Positions 9,736 to 17,721 of a stretch of DNA of 64,000 bases are shown one piece after another (position 1 is the stretch's first letter; every line of letters begins with the position of its first letter). Under the pieces are notes generated by a model that was not told where the DNA came from, made no database searches, and saw only the letters and a program-made list of their open reading frames with translations. The stretch spans positions 13,115 to 77,114 of the forward strand of contig UQCD01000010.1 in the NCBI GenBank assembly GCA_900539455.1, in the 5' to 3' direction. This DNA is from an uncultured Eubacteriales bacterium (GTDB taxonomy: Bacteria > Bacillota > Clostridia > Lachnospirales > Lachnospiraceae). The position numbers and the translations under genes were made by a program.

Positions 9736-9812
9736 GTGCAAGCACAAACCGTAAAATTATGAAAAAACTCGAAGGACTGTTGTCCTTTCGATGTATTAAG
9801 TATATTTTTTAA
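9736..9812 (+). other. Candidate pair of tiny overlapping ORFs
   Basis: In the 262-bp gap after the SDR terminator, GGGAGG (9725-9730) is followed by a GTG-started eight-codon ORF (9736-9762). Its TGA overlaps the ATG (9759) of a 17-residue ORF reading MKKLEGLLSFRCIKYIF. The 5' part is also self-complementary (GTTTGTGCAAGCACAAAC). The coupled layout could be a leader peptide pair, a small peptide gene or chance. Nothing else was seen between 9693 and 9954. Confidence 0.25.
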
Positions 9813-9954
9813 AAGTTAATAATCAATGTTTATATTTTAAATGTTTATTTAACAAAATATGAACAAATAATGATGAAATCCTTTTTCAAAAGCATACCTG
9901 AATTTGCCTTTGGCAATCAATTTTTCTAAAAGCAGCCTTTAAAGCCTTACCCTT

Positions 9955-10641
9955 CTAATAATCCATATGCGCATTCCACACTACTGTTTCCACAGCCATT
10001 TCATAGCAATTTAAGTGTTTAGGAAACACTCCTGCTACCTTTTCTGTTATCTCATCTAGTACAAATCCATAGACTGTTGGCATATAATTATCTTCAATTT
10101 TATAAGGCTCAATATGCTTTTCTAAATCATTGTATATTTTACTGTATTTATCTTTTTCCTCGTAAGGGTTATGTAAATTATCCCAAAGTCTGTACTCTTT
10201 ACTTCCCATATTGCTGGTATTCTTTTTGTTTACTTCTTTTATATCCGGCATAACTATATCTTTATGTCTATTTTTATATAAACTATAATATACATTTATT
10301 ACTGAAAAGCGGTCATTTACCAAATATTTGTTTATTAAATCTCCCACATAAAATTTGCCAGCCACAGTATCTACATCGACTAATGGTATGCTATTACTAT
10401 TTAAATCAATTTTTGCTCTCATCTTAATAATATCGGCTTTACTGCTTTTAATACATGAAATGCCTGCTAGCACAGAAGCCATATACAGACACCAATCTCC
10501 CATTATAACCTTTTTGTCATCAAGACAAGCCTGCTGAATTTGAGCTGAAATTTCCTTAGCCGCAAATTCTACCTTAAGCATAGGATTATCCTTTGACTTT
10601 TCCTCAAGCTGTTCAAAAAATACTTTTACCTGTTCTGTCAT
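9955..10641 (-). CDS. Hypothetical cytoplasmic protein
   Basis: A 228-residue soluble protein without signal peptide or membrane helix; I do not recognise the family. The ATG at 10641 lies five bases after AAAGGAGG. The longer frame from a GTG at 10662 would translate through that site and is rejected. The N-terminal 60 residues are helical and charged (MTEQVKVFFEQLEEKSKDN). The middle has an aromatic-rich stretch (FSVINVYYSLYKNRHKD), and the C-terminus ends NAHMDY. It stands alone between intergenic regions on the same strand as a small downstream-looking ORF. Composition is like the host, so there is no sign of recent transfer. Real gene likely, function unknown. Confidence 0.6.
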   Translation of the reverse strand: MTEQVKVFFEQLEEKSKDNPMLKVEFAAKEISAQIQQACLDDKKVIMGDWCLYMASVLAGISCIKSSKADIIKMRAKIDLNSNSIPLVDVDTVAGKFYVGDLINKYLVNDRFSVINVYYSLYKNRHKDIVMPDIKEVNKKNTSNMGSKEYRLWDNLHNPYEEKDKYSKIYNDLEKHIEPYKIEDNYMPTVYGFVLDEITEKVAGVFPKHLNCYEMAVETVVWNAHMDY

Positions 10642-10735
10642 TTTTCCTCCTTTATTGAACACGACACTATTTTGAAACGAATTTTATCATTTACAACCAA
10701 TTTTGTAATCTTCTCCGTTAATGTTTTACTTTTGC

Positions 10736-10924
10736 CTAATAATGGTACTCGTTTCTGTTAAACCATACAGTAAACTTACATCTGCTTTCTCCCTTGCATT
10801 TTCCCTTGCATTTGTCCTCAATAAACTCTATCAATTCATCAATCGAAGATTCTTTTAAACAATATAAAGACCTGTCGCTAAAATCCAAAGACATTACACC
10901 TATTACCTTACCTTTCTTTGTCAT
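10736..10924 (-). CDS. Possible small Cys-containing hypothetical protein
   Basis: A 62-residue frame starting MTKKGKVIGVMSLDFSDRS, with two cysteines in the segment DKCKGKCKGES and one more just after. I do not recognise it, and no good ribosome binding site precedes the ATG (upstream bases are TAACTGATT). The balanced composition and the Cys cluster argue for a real small protein; the missing RBS argues against. It could also be a gene remnant. Confidence 0.35.
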   Translation of the reverse strand: MTKKGKVIGVMSLDFSDRSLYCLKESSIDELIEFIEDKCKGKCKGESRCKFTVWFNRNEYHY

Positions 10925-11042
10925 AATCAGTTATTGGCTTTTGCAGATTTTTTCCTGCTTATTGCCGCTTTAACAGTCCACCTATCTGTCTTATTATCTC
11001 ATATTATGAGTGTATTCTACCACAGATACTACAAAAAAGCAC

Positions 11043-11064
11043 CTCAAAAACATAAGTTTTTGAG
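11043..11064 (-). terminator. Hairpin followed by T-run
   Basis: A nine-bp stem (CTCAAAAAC with GTTTTTGAG) with a four-base loop, followed on the minus strand by GTGC and six Ts. It fits an intrinsic terminator for minus-strand transcripts from the rpsI side. The rest of 10925-11335 has no convincing gene. Confidence 0.55.
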
Positions 11065-11341
11065 TACAATACTGTTTCCAAATCTTCACATATCACCATT
11101 AACAAAATAACCGTAATTATAAAAAATTTTATGCTCATTACAACCAATACAAGGACATAAGCAGCATTAATTTTGTATACAAAACAACTGTGACCATCTA
11201 ATGACATAAACATCATCTCATATAAAATCTTTTAAACAAAAGATGCCAATATTGACTCTTGAAGGTTTCATTGTAGCATCAGGTTTTGACTTAACCTACT
11301 TTGAACTTGGATATACATTATGTAATCAATCCCACAAAAAT

Positions 11342-11379
11342 AATCGCCCCCACCCAGTGAACTTGGGCGATTATTTTAA
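11342..11379 (-). terminator. Terminator directly after a truncated minus-strand frame
   Basis: AATAATCGCCC pairs with GGGCGATTATT around a loop, with Ts following on the minus strand. It begins immediately after a TGA at 11380-11382, which closes a short minus-strand frame ending GKGVDDRWLAQYMD. The placement suggests the real 3' end of a former gene. Confidence 0.6.
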
Positions 11380-11455
11380 TCAATCCATATACTGGGCTAA
11401 CCATCTATCGTCGACACCTTTTCCCATTGTTTTAACAAGCTCCGCAAAAATTATA

Positions 11456-11526
11456 AAAAACGGATTAAAAAATCCCACAAATCCAAGGAAAACCTTGAAT
11501 CTGTGGGATTGATTTTTGTTCTTGAA
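11456..11526. repeat. 71-bp direct repeat, distal copy flanking the R-M island
   Basis: These 71 bases are identical to 18294-18364. The proximal copy is the terminator directly after the rpsI stop codon. Beyond the perfect part, the distal copy still resembles the rpsI end (CAAAGATAATT against CAAAGAGATAATT on the minus strand). The pair brackets the whole restriction-modification region, as att sites or a duplication boundary would. The repeat contains an intrinsic-terminator stem. Confidence 0.85.
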
Positions 11527-11651
11527 ATTATCTTTGCTAATGTTTTGAGAGTGTGAAAAGCCCGGAAATTGGGGATTTGTGTATGGTAGTGTTACATATC
11601 TGTTACATGTATAGTGCTACCTATAGTGTTCCTCAACGAGTCTATAAAAGG

Positions 11652-11927
11652 TTATTCTTTTCGTGTTTCTTCTACATAATCATCCCATATATTTCCTTCA
11701 CTAAGAAAATTCCTATTTAATGCAGCATCAATCACAGATTCCGTTATATTTTTTATGTCATAATTCTTAAATTCCTGAATAAACTTCTTAATGTTACTTT
11801 TAAATTTCTTTAAATTCTTTTTTCTCATAACAACTACTTTATGAGAAAAATTAGCATCTGGAGCTACATTATTTGTAACGATAGCCATTATTCTTAGCAC
11901 TCTAGCATCATGATATACTTCCTCAAA
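11652..11927 (-). pseudogene. Cut-off 3' part of the helicase-nuclease gene
   Basis: This stretch is in exactly the same frame as the helicase gene upstream and is separated from it only by the TAG at 11928-11930. Reading through the stop gives 91 more residues, starting FEEVYHDARVLRIMAIV and ending DDYVEETRKE. An apparent separate ORF starting at a GTG or ATG near 11900/11888 has no ribosome binding site. The simplest reading is a single TGG-to-TAG change in one longer gene, total about 837 residues. The lost part follows the nuclease core directly and probably completes that domain. Confidence 0.75.
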
Positions 11928-14165
11928 CTATCCACAATGATTTTCCATCTGCCCCACTTCTGATTTATATATATACTGTCTACTATCTTTCACCTCACTT
12001 TTGCATTCTATCATAATATATTTATCATGCCCTATTTTCCATAGATTATCTGGTCCTTTTCTAATCATTTTATCCGGTCTCTGGCAATCAAAACCTAATA
12101 TTTTTCCAGCATAATCCATAGCTTGTTCAAACTTTTCTGCCCTAACACCATAAGATAAATTTTCTAACATATCATCAACCTGTAATATTAACTCATTATA
12201 TGTTCCACAATTTTGAAATATTTTTTTGATATTACTTGCTCTAGATACGTTAATACCCAAAAACGGCTGGTAAATCACTTCTCTAGCTGGTTTTAATAAC
12301 TGCCTATTCTTTTCAAATGCTGCGCTTTGAAATTTATCTGTTTCTATCCTACTTATCATATATTTTCTTCTCGCTATTTCTTGCAGATACCAACCTTTAT
12401 CTTCTTCTCGTAATTTTTCATTATCTAAAAAATTCTGTATAATTAATGCTGATTCTTCGTATTTAGAGTCAATAAAAAGCTGTTCTGATTGTTTTTCCAT
12501 CATCAACATTGCTTGATTACTTATAGTTTTATCATCTTCAACCCCATCCATTTCATTCTTATAGTATTCTTTCCAACCATCATCTCTCATAACAGATTGT
12601 TTAATTAAATCCATAAGATATTTCTCATCTTTCTCTTCCCCATCATCTGACATCTCTACAATAGATAAACCAATCTCTATTTGTTTCCTTGTTTGCGGAG
12701 AAAAATAATTTCGTGTTTCGGAACTCATAATGAACTTCACTAAATCTGCTCCAATAATAAAAATACAGCAATAATCCTTTTCTCCTCGAACTCCTCTTCC
12801 TAAACCTTGTTCAATCTTTTGTGCTATTTTTCTTCTAATAAATTCACACTCTATTCTTCCTTTTTCTTCATATATATCACTCATACTACCAAAAAAAGGC
12901 AATGAATCCAATATCAAAATTCTACATGCATCATCTGGCAAATCTATTCCATCATATCGGTTTGCAATCACTAATGTTCTCCCATATTGACCATCTTGTC
13001 TCCTTGTTATTTCATTAAAAATATTATTTGTGTTTAAGATATTACAATACAAATTTGAATAGTCATTTTGTTTTTCCTTACTTGGAACAATCGCACATGT
13101 TCCGAACTTCTTCCATTCAAATTTACATAAATACTCTATTACTTTTCCCCTTGAAAAATCATCTTGGATTAATGAAGGTATTATAATCATTTTTTCTCCT
13201 GACCATTTTTTATCAGCACAACTTATAGGTTTACTAATTGAATTTATCGAAAAATCCAAGTTTTTTACAAAAAACATATCATCCTGCGTTGTTGCAGACA
13301 TCAAGATTCTATGTTTGGCCCTATGAAAACTACTAAAACGCTCTACATTAAATGCATGCGGTATAATTTGAATTTCTTTTCCATTTAAATAAGCATCACA
13401 TTTTTCAATTTCATCTCTTATAAGCGGCCATGTAAATTTTAAATAATCTCTATCAACATCTTTTGAAAGCAAACTGATAACTTCACTCTTCCTATCAATC
13501 CATGCCCAATACGGTATTAACATAACACTTTCATAATCCTCATTTTCCTGTATATCAGTAAAAGTACCTTCTCCTTGTTCTTTTAATACATCATCAAACA
13601 ATCCAATAATCTCATTATAAATTGATTCACTTCTTCTATTAATCCTCACAGTATATGCTTGTTTAATAGCATCTAAACATGCGTGAGCATCATCCATAAC
13701 TATTGTATTAACTTTCTGATATTGATTGTCTAGTCCAAAAATTGTTTTTCCATTGAAAATTTTTTGGACATATGTAAGCAAAATAGCATTTCCTTCTATA
13801 AAATCATTAGGAAATGCGTTACTTTCTGTTATCATACATACTTTTATTCCAAACTTCTTCGCTTCATAAAATACCTGATCTGCTAAAAACTTATTAGGAC
13901 AAACATAAACACAAGGTCCCCCTCCCTCGTTTAATTTTGATTGCAGCATTAACAAACCAATTAAAGTTTTTCCTTCTCCTGTATGCAATTTAACTATCAG
14001 ATCTCTTTCAGCCCTATGTATATCATTCCACATTCTCAATACTTTTTCTTGAGTTGGTCTCAATGGTCCTGTCGTACTACTCCTATCCAATTCGTTATAT
14101 AAATCAATGGGATTTATGTGTTTTTTGCTAATATCTTTACTTAATTTTTTCTTAAAATCAATCAT
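11928..14165 (-). CDS. Superfamily 2 helicase with C-terminal PD-(D/E)XK nuclease domain, ended by in-frame amber codon
   Basis: 745 residues as it stands. Helicase motifs in order: Walker A TGEGKT (62-67), DEAD-like DDAH (158-161), SAT (290-292), and the arginine-finger motif QGLGRGVR (453-460), a layout like XPD/DinG or restriction-type helicases. Near the C-terminus, GPDNLW and YIMIECKSE (PD 705-706, ECK 720-722) form a PD-(D/E)XK nuclease signature. The gene begins four bases after the DpnII-type endonuclease gene and shares its operon. It should move on DNA with ATP and cut it, probably as an added defence function. The frame continues beyond the TAG at 11928-11930, so the protein is probably truncated unless the stop is read through. 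Confidence 0.8.
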   Translation of the reverse strand: MIDFKKKLSKDISKKHINPIDLYNELDRSSTTGPLRPTQEKVLRMWNDIHRAERDLIVKLHTGEGKTLIGLLMLQSKLNEGGGPCVYVCPNKFLADQVFYEAKKFGIKVCMITESNAFPNDFIEGNAILLTYVQKIFNGKTIFGLDNQYQKVNTIVMDDAHACLDAIKQAYTVRINRRSESIYNEIIGLFDDVLKEQGEGTFTDIQENEDYESVMLIPYWAWIDRKSEVISLLSKDVDRDYLKFTWPLIRDEIEKCDAYLNGKEIQIIPHAFNVERFSSFHRAKHRILMSATTQDDMFFVKNLDFSINSISKPISCADKKWSGEKMIIIPSLIQDDFSRGKVIEYLCKFEWKKFGTCAIVPSKEKQNDYSNLYCNILNTNNIFNEITRRQDGQYGRTLVIANRYDGIDLPDDACRILILDSLPFFGSMSDIYEEKGRIECEFIRRKIAQKIEQGLGRGVRGEKDYCCIFIIGADLVKFIMSSETRNYFSPQTRKQIEIGLSIVEMSDDGEEKDEKYLMDLIKQSVMRDDGWKEYYKNEMDGVEDDKTISNQAMLMMEKQSEQLFIDSKYEESALIIQNFLDNEKLREEDKGWYLQEIARRKYMISRIETDKFQSAAFEKNRQLLKPAREVIYQPFLGINVSRASNIKKIFQNCGTYNELILQVDDMLENLSYGVRAEKFEQAMDYAGKILGFDCQRPDKMIRKGPDNLWKIGHDKYIMIECKSEVKDSRQYIYKSEVGQMENHCG

Positions 14166-14169
14166 TTTA

Positions 14170-15057
14170 TTATACCTCTAATACAATACTTTCTAACCTA
14201 AATACCTCTTTCATTATTCCATTCTCCATATCATCAATACTATAAATAGTATCCATAACTTCGAATGTCTCTCTCAAATTTCCTCTGGCACTCTTCCATC
14301 CAATTCCATCTGTAAACCAGACAAATGTAAATCCATCTATTGTATCTGCTTCCTGTGAAAGCATCTTATAACTTCTTGCCGTTTCATTTAACTTTGAACC
14401 ACCACTCGCATAGAAATTGGTTTCAATTGCATATATCATCTTATCCGTCTTAATCACAAAATCAAATCTCTTTGCTGCTTTTCCCTGATTCGAAAGTGCT
14501 GATAAATCAATATTCCACTTGGCTTCAATGTCCTTCAGATACATTTCTTTGAAATAATTTACATTCTTTTCAAATCCTGCTGCCACGATGTATTTTTCAA
14601 CCAAATCCTCCATCTGATGACCGCCACGATTTTTACGACCATTAGAGTCCAGACCTGTTTCAATACCTAATGCATAGTCAACTAGGTTATTCACAATATG
14701 ATTTGCAATCATATCAAATAATCCCGTTTTACGCATAAACGCCTTATACTGTTCCACATCATAATTCATAGTTTTAAAGTTATATAGAAATGCACCTTCC
14801 TCATCCTGTGCATAAATCTCATTCCCACGAACTGCAAGTAATAACGGAATGCACTTTAATGTTTCTGGATACTTGGTTACAATCTTTTCGAACTCATCTT
14901 CTATATTCTTTGATCCAATTAATGAATTCAAAATGTTGAGTTCTACCTTGATTTCATCAACATTCTTGATTACCTTTTCAAAATCTATGTAATAATCATA
15001 GCTTGAAATACTTGGTCTGAATTTGCTCAGCCATTCATCAAAATTTCTATCTGTCAT
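14170..15057 (-). CDS. dpnB: Type II restriction endonuclease, DpnII/MboI family (GATC)
   Basis: The 295-residue length is close to R.DpnII (288). The hallmark segment is at about 196-230: KRFDFVIKTD, then YAIETNFYASGGSKLNETAR, a PD-(D/E)XK-like core with FDF (198-200) and ETN (212-214). Family members cleave double-stranded DNA at unmethylated GATC. Its start overlaps the end of the second methyltransferase gene by 11 bases, and the gene order methylase-methylase-nuclease is that of dpnM-dpnA-dpnB in Streptococcus pneumoniae. It appears intact. The site specificity is inferred from the family. Confidence 0.88.
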   Translation of the reverse strand: MTDRNFDEWLSKFRPSISSYDYYIDFEKVIKNVDEIKVELNILNSLIGSKNIEDEFEKIVTKYPETLKCIPLLLAVRGNEIYAQDEEGAFLYNFKTMNYDVEQYKAFMRKTGLFDMIANHIVNNLVDYALGIETGLDSNGRKNRGGHQMEDLVEKYIVAAGFEKNVNYFKEMYLKDIEAKWNIDLSALSNQGKAAKRFDFVIKTDKMIYAIETNFYASGGSKLNETARSYKMLSQEADTIDGFTFVWFTDGIGWKSARGNLRETFEVMDTIYSIDDMENGIMKEVFRLESIVLEV

Positions 15058-15850
15058 TTAGTACCTTCTCCAATCTTCTCTTAGATATCTCTAAGTATTC
15101 TTCACTTACATCAATTCCTATAAACTTTCGCCCAAATCTTACTGCCTCCATCCCTGTGGTTCCTGAGCCACAAAATGGGTCTAATATAACCTGTCCCTCT
15201 TCCGTAGATGCCAATACTATTCTCTCCAGCAAATATTCTGGTTTCTGTGTAGAATGTTTTCCTTCTGTCTTCTCGGATGGCTTTGTCAATGAGCCTGTCC
15301 ACACATCCTTCATCTGCTTACCACCATTCATTTCTTTCATTTTCTGATAATTAAAAAATTGCCGCGACTTCTTTTCATTTTTCCTAGCCCATAAAATAGT
15401 TTCGGTAGAATGTGTGAAGCATCGACATGCTAAGTTTGGTGGTGGATTTGTTTTCTGCCATGTAATGTTATTGATTATTTTGAAGCCTTCCTGCTCCAAT
15501 GCCATACCAATCGAATATATATTGTGTAATGTTCCTGATATCCATATTGTGCCATTTGGCTTTAGTACTCTCTTACATAACCTAATCCACTTCCTGTTAA
15601 ACTTATGTTTTTCTTCGACACTGGTTCCGCCTTCTGAAAACTTATCCCATGAGCCCTTATTTACTGAAACCATCTTTCCACCCTGACAGGTAATTCCGTC
15701 ATTACTTAAAAAATATGGTGGGTCCGCAAATATCATATCTACAGATTCCGGTTTCATTTTTGTTAGAATTTTAAATGAATCACCAGCTATCAACTGTGAT
15801 TCATCAGTCTCAAAGTATAATGGCACTTTCTTAGTAAATAAGTTATCCAT
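15047..15850 (-). CDS. dpnA: Site-specific adenine DNA methyltransferase, DpnA-like (beta class)
   Basis: 267 residues from the ATG at 15850, which has AAGGAG about eight bases upstream; an earlier ATG at 15886, inside the preceding gene, has no site and is rejected. The catalytic DPPY (43-46) comes before the SAM-binding FCGSGTTG (226-233), the beta-class order of M.DpnA/M2.DpnII. The segment GKHSTQKP just before the SAM motif is typical. In the DpnII system this second enzyme methylates GATC adenine, also on single-stranded DNA, protecting incoming strands. It follows dpnM by 23 bases. Intact. Confidence 0.9.
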   Translation of the reverse strand: MDNLFTKKVPLYFETDESQLIAGDSFKILTKMKPESVDMIFADPPYFLSNDGITCQGGKMVSVNKGSWDKFSEGGTSVEEKHKFNRKWIRLCKRVLKPNGTIWISGTLHNIYSIGMALEQEGFKIINNITWQKTNPPPNLACRCFTHSTETILWARKNEKKSRQFFNYQKMKEMNGGKQMKDVWTGSLTKPSEKTEGKHSTQKPEYLLERIVLASTEEGQVILDPFCGSGTTGMEAVRFGRKFIGIDVSEEYLEISKRRLEKVLNDR

Positions 15851-15873
15851 TATATGTCTCCTTGTGTGCCCAT

Positions 15874-16707
15874 TTAATAATTGCATATAATCACTTCTTC
15901 GCCAACTCTGTTAGATGCATCTGAATTAATCATGCGCTTTACTCTTACAACATCTATCTTATAATCTTTATTTCCATATAACTCATTTATCAACTCTGTA
16001 TTATGATTCGTGAGCATACAGTAGCAGCCTCTGGCAGTTAATTCATCATAAAGCTTTGCTAATCGCTTGTGGCTTTCTATATCAAACCCTTCTTTTGTGT
16101 AGGATTCAAAGGATGTAGGATTCAAAGGTGCATATGGACTATCTATAAATACAAAATCACCTTTCCTTGCATTCTTACAAGCCTGTTCAAAATCGCCATC
16201 TATAATAGTTAACCCTTTAAGATACTTAGATGTAGCCATAATAACATCTTCATCAACAGAAACTCTTCGACTATTATTATATGGAACATTGAACAATCCC
16301 TTGCCATTCACACGATATAATCCATTAAAACAATGCTTATTTATAAATACAAATAATGCTGCCAGCTCTACACCATATTCAGACCGCATAAGCTTGTCAT
16401 TATAATGTTCTCTGATAGAATAATAATACTTTTTCCCATCTTCCCACATATCATTATCTAGCCTGTTGACCTCTTTCAGAAAAGCATCAGGTTCATTACA
16501 TATTGTTCTGTATGTGTTAATCAAAGCTTTATTTATATCGTTAATCAGAGCATTTGCAGGCAGTAGATCAAATATTACAGCACCACCACCTACAAACGGC
16601 TCATAGTAATCATTATATTTTTCAGGCATTCTATCTCTTATCTGCGGAATAAGCTGACGTTTTCCTCCAGCCCACTTCACAAATGGAGCAATACTTGAAT
16701 TACTCAT
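15874..16707 (-). CDS. dpnM: Dam/DpnM-like adenine DNA methyltransferase (alpha class, D12)
   Basis: 277 residues. The SAM-binding start KWAGGKRQLI (11-20), FVGGGAVIFDL (38-48) and catalytic FIDSPYAPL (187-195) are in the alpha-class order of Dam and M.DpnII, which methylate adenine in GATC and protect the host from the partner nuclease. The catalytic tetrapeptide is DSPY, not the commoner DPPY; Ser is tolerated in some D12 enzymes. It is the first gene of the four-gene operon. The start has AGAGGA upstream, a good promoter lies at 16755-16783, and a 13-bp palindrome lies between them. Confidence 0.9.
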   Translation of the reverse strand: MSNSSIAPFVKWAGGKRQLIPQIRDRMPEKYNDYYEPFVGGGAVIFDLLPANALINDINKALINTYRTICNEPDAFLKEVNRLDNDMWEDGKKYYYSIREHYNDKLMRSEYGVELAALFVFINKHCFNGLYRVNGKGLFNVPYNNSRRVSVDEDVIMATSKYLKGLTIIDGDFEQACKNARKGDFVFIDSPYAPLNPTSFESYTKEGFDIESHKRLAKLYDELTARGCYCMLTNHNTELINELYGNKDYKIDVVRVKRMINSDASNRVGEEVIICNY

Positions 16708-16725
16708 TTTGATTCCTCTTCTCTA

Positions 16726-16738
16726 GTCACTAAGTGAC
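16726..16738. promoter_or_regulatory. Perfect palindrome in the dpnM 5' untranslated region
   Basis: GTCAC-TAA-GTGAC lies about 10-22 bases downstream of the predicted transcription start and just before the dpnM ribosome binding site. Its TCAC/GTGA half-sites match those of the operator pair in front of the XRE gene 0.9 kb away, with a 3-bp instead of a 5-bp spacer. It could bind that regulator. Confidence 0.5.
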
Positions 16739-16754
16739 AAAATCTCATAAATTT

Positions 16755-16783
16755 ATTATACTTGCTAACATAAAAAATAACAA
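16755..16783 (-). promoter_or_regulatory. Promoter of the DpnII-type operon
   Basis: On the minus strand TTGTTA (16778-16783) and TATAAT (16755-16760) are separated by 17 bp, about 50 bp before the dpnM start. Confidence 0.65.
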
Positions 16784-16822
16784 TCAAAACTTTCACTCCA
16801 TGTGAATCCCATATAATTCCAA

Positions 16823-17577
16823 TTACTTCTCAAAGACAAATATATACTCATGTGCAAGAAGCAAAAAGTTATTATTCTGTTTTTCCCAGTAACCAGTAGA
16901 TTTACAATTATGCTGCTCTTTTATAATTATTTCTTTGTTGGTAAATCCAGCACGCAAAAAACTCTCCATCATACGAAATCCTAACGGAACAACTTTTCCA
17001 CATTTTCTTATATCACCAATCATAACAGCACACATCTTTCCCTTTTTCAACACACGATATGATTCATATGCCACCTTATCCATTGCATCTATGAATGGCT
17101 TTACTCCCAGCATAGAAATATCCCCTTCTATTCCTTCGCTGTACTTTATAATATCAGCATATGGTGGATGAGTGCAGATAAAATCTATATGAGCATCTTT
17201 GATAAAATTCAATTCTGCTGCATTTCCCTCTCGTATATATATTTTTGAACTTGTATCACATTGGAATTGTAAATTTGTTTCTGAAATTGAAACTGACTGT
17301 GGATTAATATCTATACCTACCGCATTACGACCTAGTAGTTTTGCCTCGACCAGTGTGGTTCCACTACCCATGAATTGATCTAAAATCCAGTCACCTGTTT
17401 TAGAATATCGAAGTATCAGATTTCTTGGTACATATGGTGACCAATTTCCCCGATACTTTCCTGAATGTGTTGCCCAACTTCCTCTGTTCTGAAACGACCA
17501 GACTGTTGTTGGTTCAAGCTTAAAATTATTTGGTTGTAAACTTATAAGTCATGCCCCTTTTCTTGATTTGAATACAT
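16823..17577 (-). pseudogene. DNA methyltransferase of a second R-M system, 5' frameshift
   Basis: From 17545 downward the frame reads ISLQPNNFKLEPTTVWSF, then HSGKYRGNWSPYVPRNLILR, DQFMGSGTTLVEAK (SAM motif) and ICTHPPYADI (catalytic HPPY). This is a complete-looking N4/N6 methyltransferase of the alpha-like type seen in orphan and type II enzymes. No start codon lies in that frame: a TGA is directly upstream. An ATG at 17577 opens MYSNQEKGHDL and stops at 17542-17544. Joining the two frames needs one extra base between 17545 and 17548, which would give GHDL-ISLQP. So one base seems lost near the start. An internal ATG at 17371 would give a protein lacking the target region. Probably inactive. 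Confidence 0.7.
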
Positions 17578-17649
17578 CTTAATGCCGCTTGCATTGATGA
17601 CATAACTAATTTTACCTCAGGTTAATTAAAAAAGCCATCTCTTTTTTCT

Positions 17650-17709
17650 TTCACAATAAGTGAATTTTAATCTCATTCATAGCATGAGATAATATTCACA
17701 AATAGTGAA
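17650..17709 (+). promoter_or_regulatory. Paired operator-like inverted repeats before the XRE controller gene
   Basis: Two copies of TTCAC-N5-GTGAA lie at 17650-17664 and 17695-17709, with centres 45 bp apart. The second ends just before the GAGGTG ribosome binding site. A third inverted repeat, CTCAT-N7-ATGAG, lies between them. Paired palindromes in front of a small XRE gene are what restriction-modification controller (C) proteins bind to time endonuclease expression. Confidence 0.6.
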
Positions 17710-17721
17710 TGAGGTGTAGCT

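Noticed and set aside
11004..11216. Minus-strand 70-residue ORF
   Set aside because: Hydrophobic, AT-driven composition, no ribosome binding site, and a hairpin terminator inside its end.
11243..11512. Plus-strand 89-residue ORF overlapping the distal repeat
   Set aside because: It runs through two terminator hairpins and the repeat, and lacks a ribosome binding site.
11652..11900. Separate 82-residue ORF after the helicase gene
   Set aside because: It is in the same frame as the helicase and divided from it by one TAG, with no ribosome binding site of its own. It is better read as the gene's cut-off end.
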